From contig OX439005.1 of assembly GCA_949316495.1 (NCBI GenBank), positions 8,264,001 through 8,328,000 of the forward strand: DNA of 64,000 nucleotides, in the 5' to 3' direction. The notes beneath the pieces were generated by a model. It searched no databases, was not told the origin of the DNA, and worked only from the letters and a program-made list of their open reading frames with translations. This DNA is from Amphiduros pacificus. Its lineage: Eukaryota; Annelida; Polychaeta; Phyllodocida; Hesionidae. Shown piece by piece: positions 1 to 13,500 of this stretch (the stretch's first letter is position 1; each line of letters starts with the position of its first letter). The translations under genes were made by a program, and so were the position numbers.

Positions 1-466
1 CGCTTTTTATGACAAAATTGAGAAGTTTTGCAAGTTTAATTACCAAAATTTAAGAACAGGATTACTCCAAATATTATTCTATTTTAGTTTGAATTGAGGG
101 AATTTGATTAATGGTCTATTTCTTGAGATACCTAACTTTCTTCAAATTCAAGTCAAAAATTACCAAATGGTGTCATAAATAAAGCATCTGATAAGTTAGG
201 ACCCACAGCGCAGTTACCAAATCATGACACCCCAGTTACCAAATCTTTAGACATACACTGATCATAGTTACCGAATCTCAAGGCAAAACAACATGCCCCA
301 AATCAGACATTTAAGCCATTTTCCTGACTACCTGTTGCATGAGATATTATTATATTGCTTTTATCTCTAACAAGGAGCACAGAACAATGGCACAGTATGC
401 AATATACCCCTCAAAATAAGCTGACGAGATTTCAGGGTCTGCCATTTTGATTTGGTAACTGCAGTA
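1..466. other. intronic sequence, no gene seen
   Basis: AT-rich sequence with no exon-like frame. A short motif, TTACCAAAT or TTACCGAAT, recurs irregularly (near 40, 159, 214, 235, 269 and 465), which looks like a very decayed simple repeat. By position it lies inside the ABCC gene, downstream of the last exon found. Confidence 0.5.
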
Positions 467-476
467 ACCGAATCCA

Positions 477-798
477 TTTATTTATTTGTTTGGGGTTTTA
501 CATCACTTTCAACATTATTTCAGTCATTTCGTGATGAGACCTACTTGTAACAGATATAGTGCTGCCTCATTGAATTGTCATGTCGCAGGTCCTTGACATG
601 ACAACCCACCCGGTCACAGATTTACAAGGACAACGGGCTTACCCTTTAGGCACGGGCCTCAGCTCATGTGGGAAATTGTATCATGAGTTCAATCCCAGCA
701 TGGCCGGGGTTCGAACCCACGACCTTTGGATCACCACAGAGGAACTGATACTAATAAGCTGGCACTCTAACCAACTGCGCCACGGCCCGTGGCCTGTT
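477..798 (-). mobile_element. tRNA-derived SINE, family 1, near full length
   Basis: Read on the minus strand it starts with GGCCACGGGCCGTGG, has a tRNA-like A box (TGGCGCAGTTGG) and B box (GGTTCGAACCC), a conserved body, and a tail of GTAAAACCCCAAACAAA. The 10-bp target-site duplication ACCGAATCCA flanks it at 467-476 and 799-808, so this is a clean retroposition. Promoter type (RNA polymerase III) is known for the class. Confidence 0.9.
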
Positions 799-1007
799 AC
801 CGAATCCAGTATCCCCCCAGTGAATAAAGTGTTATTATGGAACACCCTAGCGTATATACTAGGGCCAGCTATAAATAATTTCCTCTCTAGCCTGTATTTT
901 CTTGACTAAGTTACAGCCCTCCCCCTCACAGCATAAAAAAAATCATAAGGGGTGGTTAATGTCAAGTATCTTCCAGATATCTGGTTAACATTTAACACCT
1001 CACTTGC

Positions 1008-1718
1008 ATAGAAACAACACATGGCTGTCAGAGAAACAACACACAGCTTGCATGGAAACAACACATGGTTGGCGGAGAAACAGTACACAGCTTGCATAGA
1101 AACAACACATGGCTATCAGAGAAATGGCACACAGCTTGCATGGAAAAAACACATGGCTAGCAGAGAAACAGCACACAGCTTGCATGAAAAAACACATGGT
1201 TGGCGGAGAAACAGAACACAGCTTGCATAGAAAAAACACATGGATAGCATAGAAATGGCACACAGTTTGCACGGAAAAACATATGGCTGGCAGAGAAACA
1301 GCACACAGCTTGCATGGAAACAACACATGACTGGCAGAGAAACAGCACACAGTTTCCATAGAAACAACACATGGCCAGCAGAGAAACAGCAAATAGCTTG
1401 CATGGAAAAACACATGGCTGGCAGAGAAACAGCACACAGCTTCCATAGAAACAACACATAGCCAGCAGAGAAACAGCAAATAGCTTGCATGGAAAAACAT
1501 ATGGCTGGCAGAGAAACAGCACACAGCTTGCATAGAAACGACACATGGCTAGCAAAGAAACAGCAAATAGCTTGCATGAAAAAACACAATGCTGGCAGAG
1601 AAACAGCACACAGCTTCCATAGAAACAACACATGGCTAGCAAAGAAATAGCACACAGCTTGTATGGACACAAAACATGGCTAGCAGAGAAACAGCACACA
1701 GCTTGCATGGAAACAACA
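1008..1718. repeat. 44-bp minisatellite, about 16 units
   Basis: Tandem units of about 44 bp built around ACAGCTTGCATGGAAACAAC and ACATGGCTGGCAGAGAAAC, diverged by single substitutions. It lies in the intron downstream of ABCC exon 19. Cysteine-rich reading frames on the minus strand and Trp/His-rich ones on the plus strand come from the periodic sequence and are not genes. Confidence 0.95.
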
Positions 1719-1867
1719 TAGTACAGATTGAAAGGCCATGCATTTGTAAATGCCATAAATGTTTTATCTTGGGGGCTATTGTACATGAGTGACTATGATG
1801 AATAAAATTTCAATAAATATTTGGAAGTAAACAATATAAAAATTCTAAGAATTATATATTTACATAC

Positions 1868-1947
1868 AACAAATAAGAAATGGAATTTTGGAGGCAGTTG
1901 CATGTCCGTGAATTCCGTGTCTCTTGAAAACCTATTCAGAATCCTAC
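1868..1947 (-). CDS. ABCC exon 19 (TMD2)
   Basis: 80 nt, residues 776-802. Encodes [20 protein letters not shown], the conserved cytoplasmic loop of ABCC TMD2 ([10 protein letters not shown] in MRP4). Acceptor ttccag, donor gtatgt. It is the last exon visible in the window. Confidence 0.92.
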
Positions 1948-4900
1948 CTGGAATGGAAGATCATTCTTTTTATTTCACTCATATCTAAATCTAAAGTCAG
2001 GTAAGGTCTTCTCCCTGTACTAAATGGTTAAAATACACTACTAGTTATTAATTAGTTAATATATGTTTTCCTATCAAAGAGAGAGACCTACAAAACACAC
2101 TCCAATATTAATGGATATGACGATTATTTCAAACAAACATGCAACTAACAATTATTGTAACAACTATGACCCACAACATAATGTATCAAATAAGATTCTA
2201 AAATATTTTTAAATAAAAAACTCCTTATTGAAAACACTTACCAGAAGGAGTTTTATTGAAGAAATTAAGTGGAATATGCAAAAGTGCATTAAACATTTTG
2301 TTGTGAAGTCTTCCTGCTGACATAACTGTGTTAAATGAGAACAGCAGAGCCTGGACCGTTGCTAGTACCATCACAATAATTATAATTATGCCATAATATT
2401 TAATGTCATATTGATTTTGATTCGTCATCTCCTCTTCAGTATTACCATTACGCCTTTCCACCCTTCAATAGAAATTATATAATAAAACATTGGCATGCTT
2501 TTTGGCAATACTATTTCTAAGACATTCTGTTTGATTAGAAAACTATTGCATATTTACATGACAAAGTATTTATACAGGAAAACCCCTTCCTCATGCGTGG
2601 TTTGATCTCATGACATGTGATGTGTATGACGAATAACCTGACCATTAGACCACTGCATATTTGATGGTTTCCACAATCAGTCATATACAAATGACTTGAT
2701 CTACATCAACGACGTGTCCTGCTTTCGTACGATCATCAATACATATGTTATTTTGTTTGATATATATTATTATAATGAATAGATGAGTCTCTTGTGAGCT
2801 AATGGAGTGATAATTACATGGAAGCCTAGCTGCTTTATATCCTGTCGTAATGTTGAAATTATATCACAGGGGAAAAAAAACCAAATCAATATGGAAGGCC
2901 AAACCTTTGGATTTGATTTAATGTTTTACACCACATATCAAGCACTGAATGATTTGTCTTGAAAAAAAGTTTTGCCGAATTGTTACAGCCGAAATGTCAC
3001 CAATAATTCAATAATATATACTGCATCAAATATTGAACGTAGCCTTACCATTTTATGAAATATACATCAGCATAGCAAAGTCCAATCTGCAATAAACTTA
3101 TTTTGGTTATTCCCTTGCCAACTGTCTTAGGTAAAGCTATTTGTTCTGTTTGTTAGGGGTTTTATGTCAATTTCAACATTGTTTCAGTTATTTCATGTCG
3201 GGACCTACTTGTAGCAGATATAGTGATGTCCAAATGAGTTGTTAAGTTGCAGGTCCCTTAATGACAACCCACCCGGTCAGGTGTCGAGAAAAGGTAACAA
3301 AGACTCAACGTTGCATGTAATTTTATGCGATATAGTGTAGTGTATTATTTTGGTTGTCATGTATTTTTATGCGATATAGTGTAGTGTATTATTTTGGTTG
3401 TCATGTATTTTTATGCGATAGAGTGTAGTGTATTATTTTGGTTATCATGTATTTTTATGCGATATAGTGTAGTGTATTATTTTGGTTGTCATGTATTTTT
3501 ATGTGATATAGTGTAGTGTATTATTTTGGTTGTCATGTATTTTTATGCGATATAGTGTAGTGTATTATTTTGGTTATCATGTATTTTTATGCGATATAGT
3601 GTAGTGTATTATTTGGTTGTCATGTATTTTTATGCGATATAGTGTAGTGTATTATTTTGGTTGTCATGTATTTTTATGCGGTATAGTGTAGTGTATTATT
3701 TTGGTTGTCATGTATTTTTATGTGATATAGTGTAGTGTATTATTTTGGTTGTCATGTATTTTTATGCGATATAGTGTAGTGTATTATTTTGGTTGTCATG
3801 TATTTTTATGCGATATAGTGTAGTGTATTATTTTGGTTGTCATGTATTTTTATGCGATATAGTGTAGTGTATTATTTTGGTTGTCATGTATTTTTATGCG
3901 ATATAGTGTAGTGTATTATTTTGGTTGTCATGTATTTTTATGCGATATAGTGTAGTGTATTATTTTGGTTGTCATGTATTTTTATGCGATATAGTGTAGT
4001 GTATTATTTTGGTCATCATGTATTTTTATGCGATATAGTGTAGTGTATTATTTTGGTCATCATGTATTTTTATGCGGTATAGTGTAGTGTATTATTTTGG
4101 CTGTCATGTATTTTTATACGATATAGTGTAGTGTATTATTTTGGTTATCATGTATTTTTATGCGATAAAGTGTAGTGTATTATTTTGGTTGTCATGTATT
4201 TTTATGCGATATAGTGTAGTGTATTATTTTGGTCATCATGTATTTTTATGCGATATAGTGTAGTGTATTATTTTGGTCATCATGTATTTTTATGCGATAG
4301 AGTGTAGTGTATTATTTTGGTTATCATGTATTTTTTATGGGATAGAGTGTAGTGTATTATTTTGGTCATCATGTATTTTTATGCGATAGAGTGTAGTGTA
4401 TTATTTTGGTCATCATGTATTTTTATGCGATATAGTGTAGTGTATTATTTTGGTTGTCATGTATCTGTTCAATAAAAGTAAAATTATTCCAATATATTTA
4501 GAAGCCAACATTATACCTCTTTATTATTTAGCATGGGACAAATCCAACTTGTCACTGTATAAAGAATGGTACATACCACCATAGATATACAGGCGACCAT
4601 AAAGGTGGGGAAGAGAACTTTGCCAACTCCCCCAGTAAGGTACTCAGCATAGGTTCCGAAGTGCACCACACCTTCCAATTTATCCTCTTTGTCCTCCGTC
4701 TGCTGATGGTCAACTATCTAATTGCGACATAACATCAAATTAAGTTCATGAACAATGGATGGGATCACTTCGAGTCTATAAAAAATGTTTTTAAAAATGT
4801 AAAAAATAATCAGAGGTCAATGGCCTGAGAGCTGTGCCGATCATTGATTATTTGTAATGTTTGTGAACATTTTCAGAAAATTGCTTCATAAATGATCATT

Positions 4901-7900
4901 TTAAACATGTCCCAAAGCAGACATGAACAGATGACAATTTTGACCAATCAAAATGCATGTTACATATTCAATTTGTCCCTAACTTGTTTTCATGATTTTC
5001 ATTGCCTAATATTCAAAATTACATCCACCTTGACAATGCTGTCATTGCTATTAGACTTTTGGCAAAAATCCTGAAATAGAAAACAATCTCAGCTTATGAA
5101 AAATAGATAGAATTGGTTCCCTAAAATTACAATATCTTTCCTGCTAATAGCTCAGAATTCCAGTAGTTTCAAAGGAGAAGAACAAAATTGGTGGACAGAA
5201 TGACAAAAATGTCTCCGCCATCACTGCAGAAGCCATGTTATGCACAGCTGAGACGATGTTGTTACATGTGATACCTACCCAGTCCTTGGAGTCCCGAGTG
5301 TTATCTGTTGCCATCACTTGTGAGTCATCAATCATATTTGTCATGGAGGTCAAGTCATATAAACTATCTATTAGTTCTTTGTATGTTCCTCGCGCGATAA
5401 TTCCTCCCTGGAATACAAGTCAAATCTTGATAAAATATAGGTTTTACATTGTTAACGTTAAGGTTATTAACTCTTTGTCTCTCTACGTTATGTTTGCATT
5501 TCTATATTTACATTATTAAAGGATATTGAAAAACCTTGCTCATGATGTAGATTTCATCCACCCGTTCCAAATAACTCAGATGATGGGTCACTAATATTCT
5601 CGTTTTCGACTTGAGCATTCCCAGAATACACCTAGTAAAGAATTATTTTACTAATATTCATATAATATTTAAAGGTTGCAAGACGCAGGGCTACAACATT
5701 CACTGGATAAATTCTGAATATGTGGTATTAACTATTCATTCAGTGATTGGGCATCAAAATAGAGTATATCTTACTTGTCAAAGATGTGTTTTCTCATCCG
5801 GATATCAACAGCACACAAGGGATCATCCAGCAGATAGATATCTGCCTCAATATAAATGGCTCTAACAACAAAGTGGAAAAGATCACTCAGAGGCAAGTAC
5901 ACCCCTGGTCAATGACACATGACTCAGAGGCAAGTATAAATATACTCATGGTCAATGACACATGACTCAGAGGCAAGTATAAATATATCCATGGTCAATG
6001 ACACATGACTCAGAGGCAAGTATAGATATATCTGTGGTCAATGACACATGACTCAGAGGCAAGTATAAATATACCCCTGGTCAATGACACATGACTCAGA
6101 GGCAAGTATAGATATATCTGTGGTCAATGACACATGACTCAGAGGCAAGTATAAATATACCCCTGGTCAATGACACATGACTCAGAGGCAAGTATAGATA
6201 TATCTGTGGTCAATGACACATGACTCAGAGGCAAGTATAAATATACTCATGGTCAATGACACATGACTCAGAGGCAAGTATAAATATATCCATGGTCAAT
6301 GACACATGACTCAGAGGCAAGTATAAGTATATCCATGGTCAATGACACATGACTCAAAGGCAAGTATAGATACACGCATGGTCAATGACAAAGGACTCAG
6401 AGGCAAGTATAAATATATCGTTGGTCAATGACACATGACTCAGAGGCAAGTATAAATATACTCATGGTCAATGACACATGACTCAGAGGCAAGTATAAAT
6501 AGACTCATGGTCAATGACACATGACTTAGAGGCAAGTATAGATATATCTGTGGTCAATGACACATGACTCAGAGGCAAGTATAAATATACTCATGGTCAA
6601 TGACACATGACTCAGAGGCAAGTATAAGTATATCCATGGTCAATGACACATGACTCAAAGGCAAGTATAGATACACGCATGGTCAATGACAAAGGACTCA
6701 GAGGCAAGTATAAATATATCGTTGGTCAATGACACATGACTCAGAGGCAAGTATAAATATACTCATGGTCAATGACACATGACTCAGAAGCAAGTATAAA
6801 TATGCCTATGGTCAATGACACATGACTCAGAGGCAAGTATAAGTATACCCATGGTCAATGACACATGACTCAGAGGCAAGTATAAATAGACTCATGGTCA
6901 ATGACACATGACTTAGAGGCAAGTATAGATATATCTGTGGTCAATGACACATGACTCAGAGGCAAGTATAGATATATCTGTGGTCAATGACACATGACTC
7001 AGAGGCAAGTATAGATATATCTGTGGTCAATGACACATGACTCAGAGGCAAGTATAAATATATCCATGGTCAATGACAAAGGACTAAGGGGCAAGTATAA
7101 ATACACCCATGGTCAATGGCACATGACTCAGAGGCAAGTATAAATACACCCATGGTCAATGACACATGACTCAGAGGCAAGTATAGATATATCTGTGGTC
7201 AATGACACATGACTCAGAGGCAAGTATAGATATACTCATTGTCAATCACACATGACTCAGAGGCAAGTATAAGTATATCCATGGTCAATGACACATGACT
7301 CAGAGGCAAGTATAAATATATCCATGGTCAATGACACATGACTCAGAGGCAAGTATAAGTATATCCATGGTCAATGACACATGACTCAGAGGCAAGTATA
7401 AGTATATCCATGGTCAATGACACATGACTCAGAGGCAAGTATAAGTATATCCATGGTCAATGACACATGACTCAGAGGCAAGTATAGATATATCTGTGGT
7501 CAATGACACATGACTCAGAGGCAAGTATAGATATATCTGTGGTCAATGACACATGACTCAGAGGCAAGTATAAATATATCCATGGTCAATGACACATGAC
7601 TCAGTGGCAAGTATAAATATACTCATTGTCAATGACACATGACTCAGAGGCAAGTATAGATATATCTGTGGTCAATGACACATGACTCAGAGGCAAGTAT
7701 AAGTATATCCATGGTCAATGACACATGACTCAGAGGCAAGTATAAATATATCCATGGTCAATGACACATGACTCAGAGGCAAGTATAAGTATATCCATGG
7801 TCAATGACACATGACTCAGAGGCAAGTATAAGTATATCCATGGTCAATGACACATGACTCAGAGGCAAGTATAAGTATATCCATGGTCAATGACACATGA

Positions 7901-10453
7901 CTCAGTGGCAAGTATAAATATACTCATTGTCAATGACACATGACTCAGAGGCAAGTATAGATATATCTGTGGTCAATGACACATGACTCAGAGGCAAGTA
8001 TAAGTATATCCGTGGTCAATGACACATGACTCAGAGGCAAGTATAAGTATATCCATGGTCAATGACACATGACTCAGAGGCAAGTATAGACATATCTGTG
8101 GTCAATGACACATGACTCAGAGGCAAGTATAAATATATCCATGGTCAATGACACATGACTCAGAGGCAAGTATAAGTATATACATGGTCAATGACACATG
8201 ACTCAGAGGCAAGTATAAGTATATCCATGGTCAATGACACATGACTCAGAGGCAAGTATAAGTATATCCATGGTCAATGACACATGACTCAGAGGCAAGT
8301 ATAGATATATCTGTGGTCAATGACACATGACTCAGAGGCAAGTATAGATATATCTGTGGTCAATGACACATGACTCAGAGGCAAGTATAAATATATCCAT
8401 GGTCAATGACACATGACTCAGAGGCAAGTATAAGTATATCCATGGTCAATGACACATGACTCAGAGGCAAGTATAAATATATCCATGGTCAATGACACAT
8501 GACTCAGAGGCAAGTATAAGTATATCCATGGTCAATGACACATGACTCAGAGGCAAGTATAAGTATATCCATGGTCAATGACACATGACTCAGAGGCAAG
8601 TATAAGTATATCCATGGTCAATGACACATGACTCAGAGGCAAGTATAGATATATCTGTGGTCAATGACACATGACTCAGAGGCAAGTATAGATATATCTG
8701 TGGTCAATGACACATGACTCAGAGGCAAGTATAAATATATCCATGGTCAATGACACATGACTCAGTGGCAAGTATAAATATACTCATTGTCAATCACACA
8801 TGACTCAGAGGCAAGTATAAATACACCCATTGGTCAATGACACATGACTCAGAGGCAAGTATAAGTATATCTATGGTCAATGACACATGAATCAGAGGCA
8901 AGTATAAGTATATCCATGGTCAATGACACATGAATCAGAGGCAAGTATAAGTATATCCATGGTCAATGACACATGACTCAGAGGCAAGTATAAGTATATC
9001 CATGGTCAATGACACATGACTCAGAGGCAAGTATAAATATATCCATGGTCAATGACACATGACTCAGAGGCAAGTAAAAATATACTCATGGTCAATGACA
9101 AAAGACTCAGGGGCAAGTATAAATATATCCATGGTCAATGACACATGACTCAGAGGCAAGTATAAATATACCCCTGGTCAATGACACATGAATCAGAGGC
9201 AAGTATAAGTATATCTATGGTCAATGACACATGAATCAGAGGCAAGTATAGATATATCCATGGTCAATGACACATGAATCAGAGGCAAGTATAAGTATAT
9301 CCATGGTCAATGACACATGACTCAGAGGCAAGTATAAGTATATCCATGGTCAATGACACATGACTCAGAGGCAAGTATAAATATATCCATGGTCAATGAC
9401 ACATGACTCAGAGGCAAGTAAAAATATACTCATGGTCAATGACAAAGGACTCAGGGGCAAGTATAAATATATCCATGGTCAATGACACGTGACTCAGAGG
9501 CAAGTATAAATATACCCCTGGTCAATGACACATGACTCAGAGGCAAGTATAAATACACTCATGGTCAATCAAACATGACTCAGAGGCAATTATAAATACA
9601 CTCATGGTCAATGACACATGACTCAGAGGCAAGTATAAATATACTCATGGTCAATGACACATGACTCAGAGGCAAGTATAAATAGACTCATGGTCAAGAC
9701 TTGTCTGATACAGGGCGAATCATCAGTAGAAATGACAGACATGGGCATATAACGTTTGTACAGTGTGGGACATATATCCACAAATGCACAATGATACATG
9801 ACTGAATGTGGACCTTTGTTTGTTTGGGGCATTTAAATCACTTTTAACATTATTTCAGTCATTTCGTGATGAGACCTACTTGTAGCAGATATAGTGCTGC
9901 CTCACTGAATTGTCATGTCGCAGGTCCTTGTAAGCTGGCGCTCTAATCAACTTTTTTATTGCTAGTGACCTTGAAGTGACCATTGAATTACTTGAAACTT
10001 AATGAAACTTCTATTTCCGTGGATTTTATTATAAATATCAATATTCATTCATCTGCATCTTTGAAAATCAGTTCAAAATTAATAATATTAGAGCAATTTT
10101 TAATTTTGGACCAACATATAATGCATAGAAAAAAAATTAATGCTGGAAATAAAACGAAAATAAAGTCCATCGATTTTGGGATTTATTAACAAGCTAAATT
10201 TGGTTAGAAATAGCTTGAATGTGGTAGATGTACAAATAAGTTGCTCTAATCATAATGGTACATAAAGAAATGATAATGAACTTTAAAAGTATGTGTAAAT
10301 GTGCTATATTTGAAAAAGAAAAAACATAAAGAACATCAGGTGACAAGAAATATATCAAATGTTGACACAAATGGATTAACACATTGAAAAGTTGCAAATT
10401 TCCATATATTTTTTTCTTCTTCAATAAGAGAAAGGTGCTAACATCATCTCTTG

Positions 10454-10544
<91 letters not shown>

Positions 10545-13500
10545 AGAATGTATATTTTTTTGGTGCCATTTATTGTGGGTGAAACCTACACAATTTACCC
10601 ACTGCAATAGGTTATGTACTACCCATTTAATATTCAATGTCTCCCATTTCTGGTGATGTATACTTATTTAAAATTTGAGAGAATCTAGAGAAAACGTTTA
10701 ACCATGTTACCAAATATGTGCATATTTTACCTGGCCAGGACTAGTCTGGCTTTCTGTCCACCACTGAGTGTCGCTCCATGTTCTCCCACTAGTGTGCCAT
10801 CACCATTTGGAAATTGCTCTAAATCCTGTCAATCAATCGATTTGATGTAATATATTGTAAATATTCAATCAATTTATTTGATGTTATATCTTGCAAAAAT
10901 CATATAGCACAATACCATAATGTCTCCAGGCCAGAAAAACATCACATTTTCAATGTCTTTGGAATGTCCCAGAAACCTGGACGCATGAGTAACAAGGCAA
11001 ACATATCAACAAGGTGAAACCTGGACGCATGAGTAACAAGGCCAACATATCAACAAGGTGAAACCTGGACGCATGAGTAACAAGTCCAACATATCAACAA
11101 GGTGAAACCTGGACGCATGAGTAACAAGGCCAACATATCAACAAGGTGAAACCTGGACGCATGAGTAACAAGGCCAACATATCAACCAGGTGAAACCTGG
11201 ACGCATGAGTAACAAGGCCAACATATCAACCAGGTGAAACCTGGACGCATGAGTAACAAGGCCAACATATCAACAAGGTGAAACCTGGACGCATGAGTAA
11301 CAAGGCCAACATATCAACAAGGTGAAACCTGGACGCATGAGTAACAAGGCCAACATATCATCAAGGTGAAACCTGGACGCATGAGTAACGAGGCCAACAT
11401 ATCAACAAGGTGAAACCTGGACGCATGAGTAACAAGGCCAACATATCAACAAGGTGAAACCTGGACGCATGAGTAACAAGGCCAACATATCAACAAGGTG
11501 ACAACGTTTGGCCAAAACGTTAAACAATTTTATGGTGCTGTCACACAGTAATGTAGCGTGTGAAGCGAGTAGCTGTTTGTGAAAATCTTGATGTTGTATG
11601 AAAAAAAAACACTAAAACATTGGAGAAAATGACAACCTGATGGATGTTTTCTTGTTTGAGCGAGTGAGGAATTTTATCTTGGCCTGGCCCCAAAGTGATG
11701 CTAACGTGATACAAGAAAACCAATGGCAAATTTGCGACTGTTCTGTCTAGTTCCAAAAACGTCCGTGGACCATCCTAAGAACGAGCCAGGAACAATTTCT
11801 ATGAACTTGTTTTGTGACTATTTTCCATGAAATCTAGCTTGATTCAGCAAAACATAATTCGCAATAAATAAATATGTGCAGTCGAATAGAAAAAAAATCA
11901 TCTTGACCTGGATAACCTTGCCAAAACTGGAATGAAGCTATTTTTAATAAATTCCATGAAATTAAGCCAGTTCCAGGTAAAACTAAAGGTGCTTGTAGAT
12001 TGAACGAAGAAAAGAGTCTGTGTTTATCATGTATATGACACAACATAAATTCTCCATTAAGATGAAATGTATGATAATTTCTTCATGCTTACAAAATATT
12101 ATTAGCTTCACAGATTAGCATAACAGATGGAGCTTGACTGCTGAAACAGGTCAATCTGGGGTACATTTTATTTATTCTCAAGTATATTGCCTAATGTAGG
12201 CGAGTCTTATAGGTGTGCTGATGGCCCTGTCCCATATCTATAACTCCTATTATTAAAATAGGAGTCAGAGTAAGGCTTAGTAACATGGGCAACAATTAAT
12301 AAATACAGCACAGCATGGATCCACTACACACCATAGATAAAATGTCTCCTTTTGCAATTGAAAAAGGTATCTGGAAAAGTGAAAAATGTTAAGAAGATGC
12401 GCAACAAATTATTAATAGAAGTGGACAGATTCCAATAATTCATTGCAATAATTTATTGAAATGTTCTTTGTTGGCCACTATACCTCTAAAAATAACTCCT
12501 CATAAGACCCTAAACACCAGAAAGGGACTAATCAGGTGTCCAAAACATTCTGGTATACCAGAGACCGATATTGTTGAGGAGTTATCTGATCAGAATGTTG
12601 TCGCTTGCCATTGCATTACCATCAATAAAGATGGCTTCAGAACTCCCATAAATACCTATATTATCACTTTTGAAACAATGCAGCTACCACAATAAATCAA
12701 GATTGGATATTTAAACGTAAGAGTTAATATTATATATTCCAAGCCCATTGCGTTGTTTCAAATGTCAGATATATGGTCATGGCTCACCTAATTGTAAAGG
12801 AAGCTCGACATGTCCAAAATGCACTGGCCAGCACTGTAGTGAAAATTGTAAATCTTGCTCTTTTAAATGCAACAATTGTGAAGGTGAACACCCGTCATAT
12901 TCTCGGAATTGTCCTTCTTTTGCAAGAGAAAAAGAAATTCAGGGAATAATGTACACAGAAAACATTTCCTTCCCAGAAGCCAGAAAACGTGTACAAAGCA
13001 AAGATAGTCCTCAAAGAGATTCCTATGCTATCATAACAAAATCAAAAGATACTAAATCCATTTCAGTTCAAACAGATTCAACATGGCCAATTGGTGAAAA
13101 GAGCTATTCTTTTATGAGCAAATCAAAAACAGCAATATCAACACCGACTCCTGCATTTTCTTCCCCTTTACTTACTCAATCTTCAATAAAACCTACACAA
13201 TCTTCCATAAAACCTTCACAAATTCAACCTGTTAATAAGTCCGACAAAAAAGAAACCAGAGATCCAGGAAAAAATAAAATACAAAAAACAAAATCTTTAG
13301 AAAGGATAGATACAAATGATCCTCCTGATATAAATAGCATTCAGGTGCACTCCAAGCATAATCGTAGTAGAATTAAATGATTATGTTTGACCACATTGTA
13401 TTATTACTCATTATTTTAAAAATGGCTATCAGCAATATTATACAATGGAATTGTAGAGGATTTGAGGCAAACAAAAATATAATGCATCGGTAATTTGTTT

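Noticed and set aside
580-909. 109-codon frame, repeated at 27645-27872 on the other strand
   Set aside because: Translation of SINE family 1 (reads [15 protein letters not shown] in both); not protein-coding.
1000-1786. Cysteine-rich frames of 177-209 codons on the minus strand, resembling secreted Cys-rich peptides
   Set aside because: They lie wholly in the 44-bp array; the regular CSFYASCVLFL-like pattern is the repeat translated, and no signal peptide or splice context exists.
5885-9694. CRISPR-like regular repeats
   Set aside because: Contiguous tandem units without unique spacers, in an intron of an animal gene.
10384-10656. 90-codon frame with a long Tyr-Ile run
   Set aside because: Runs through the (TA)n microsatellite.
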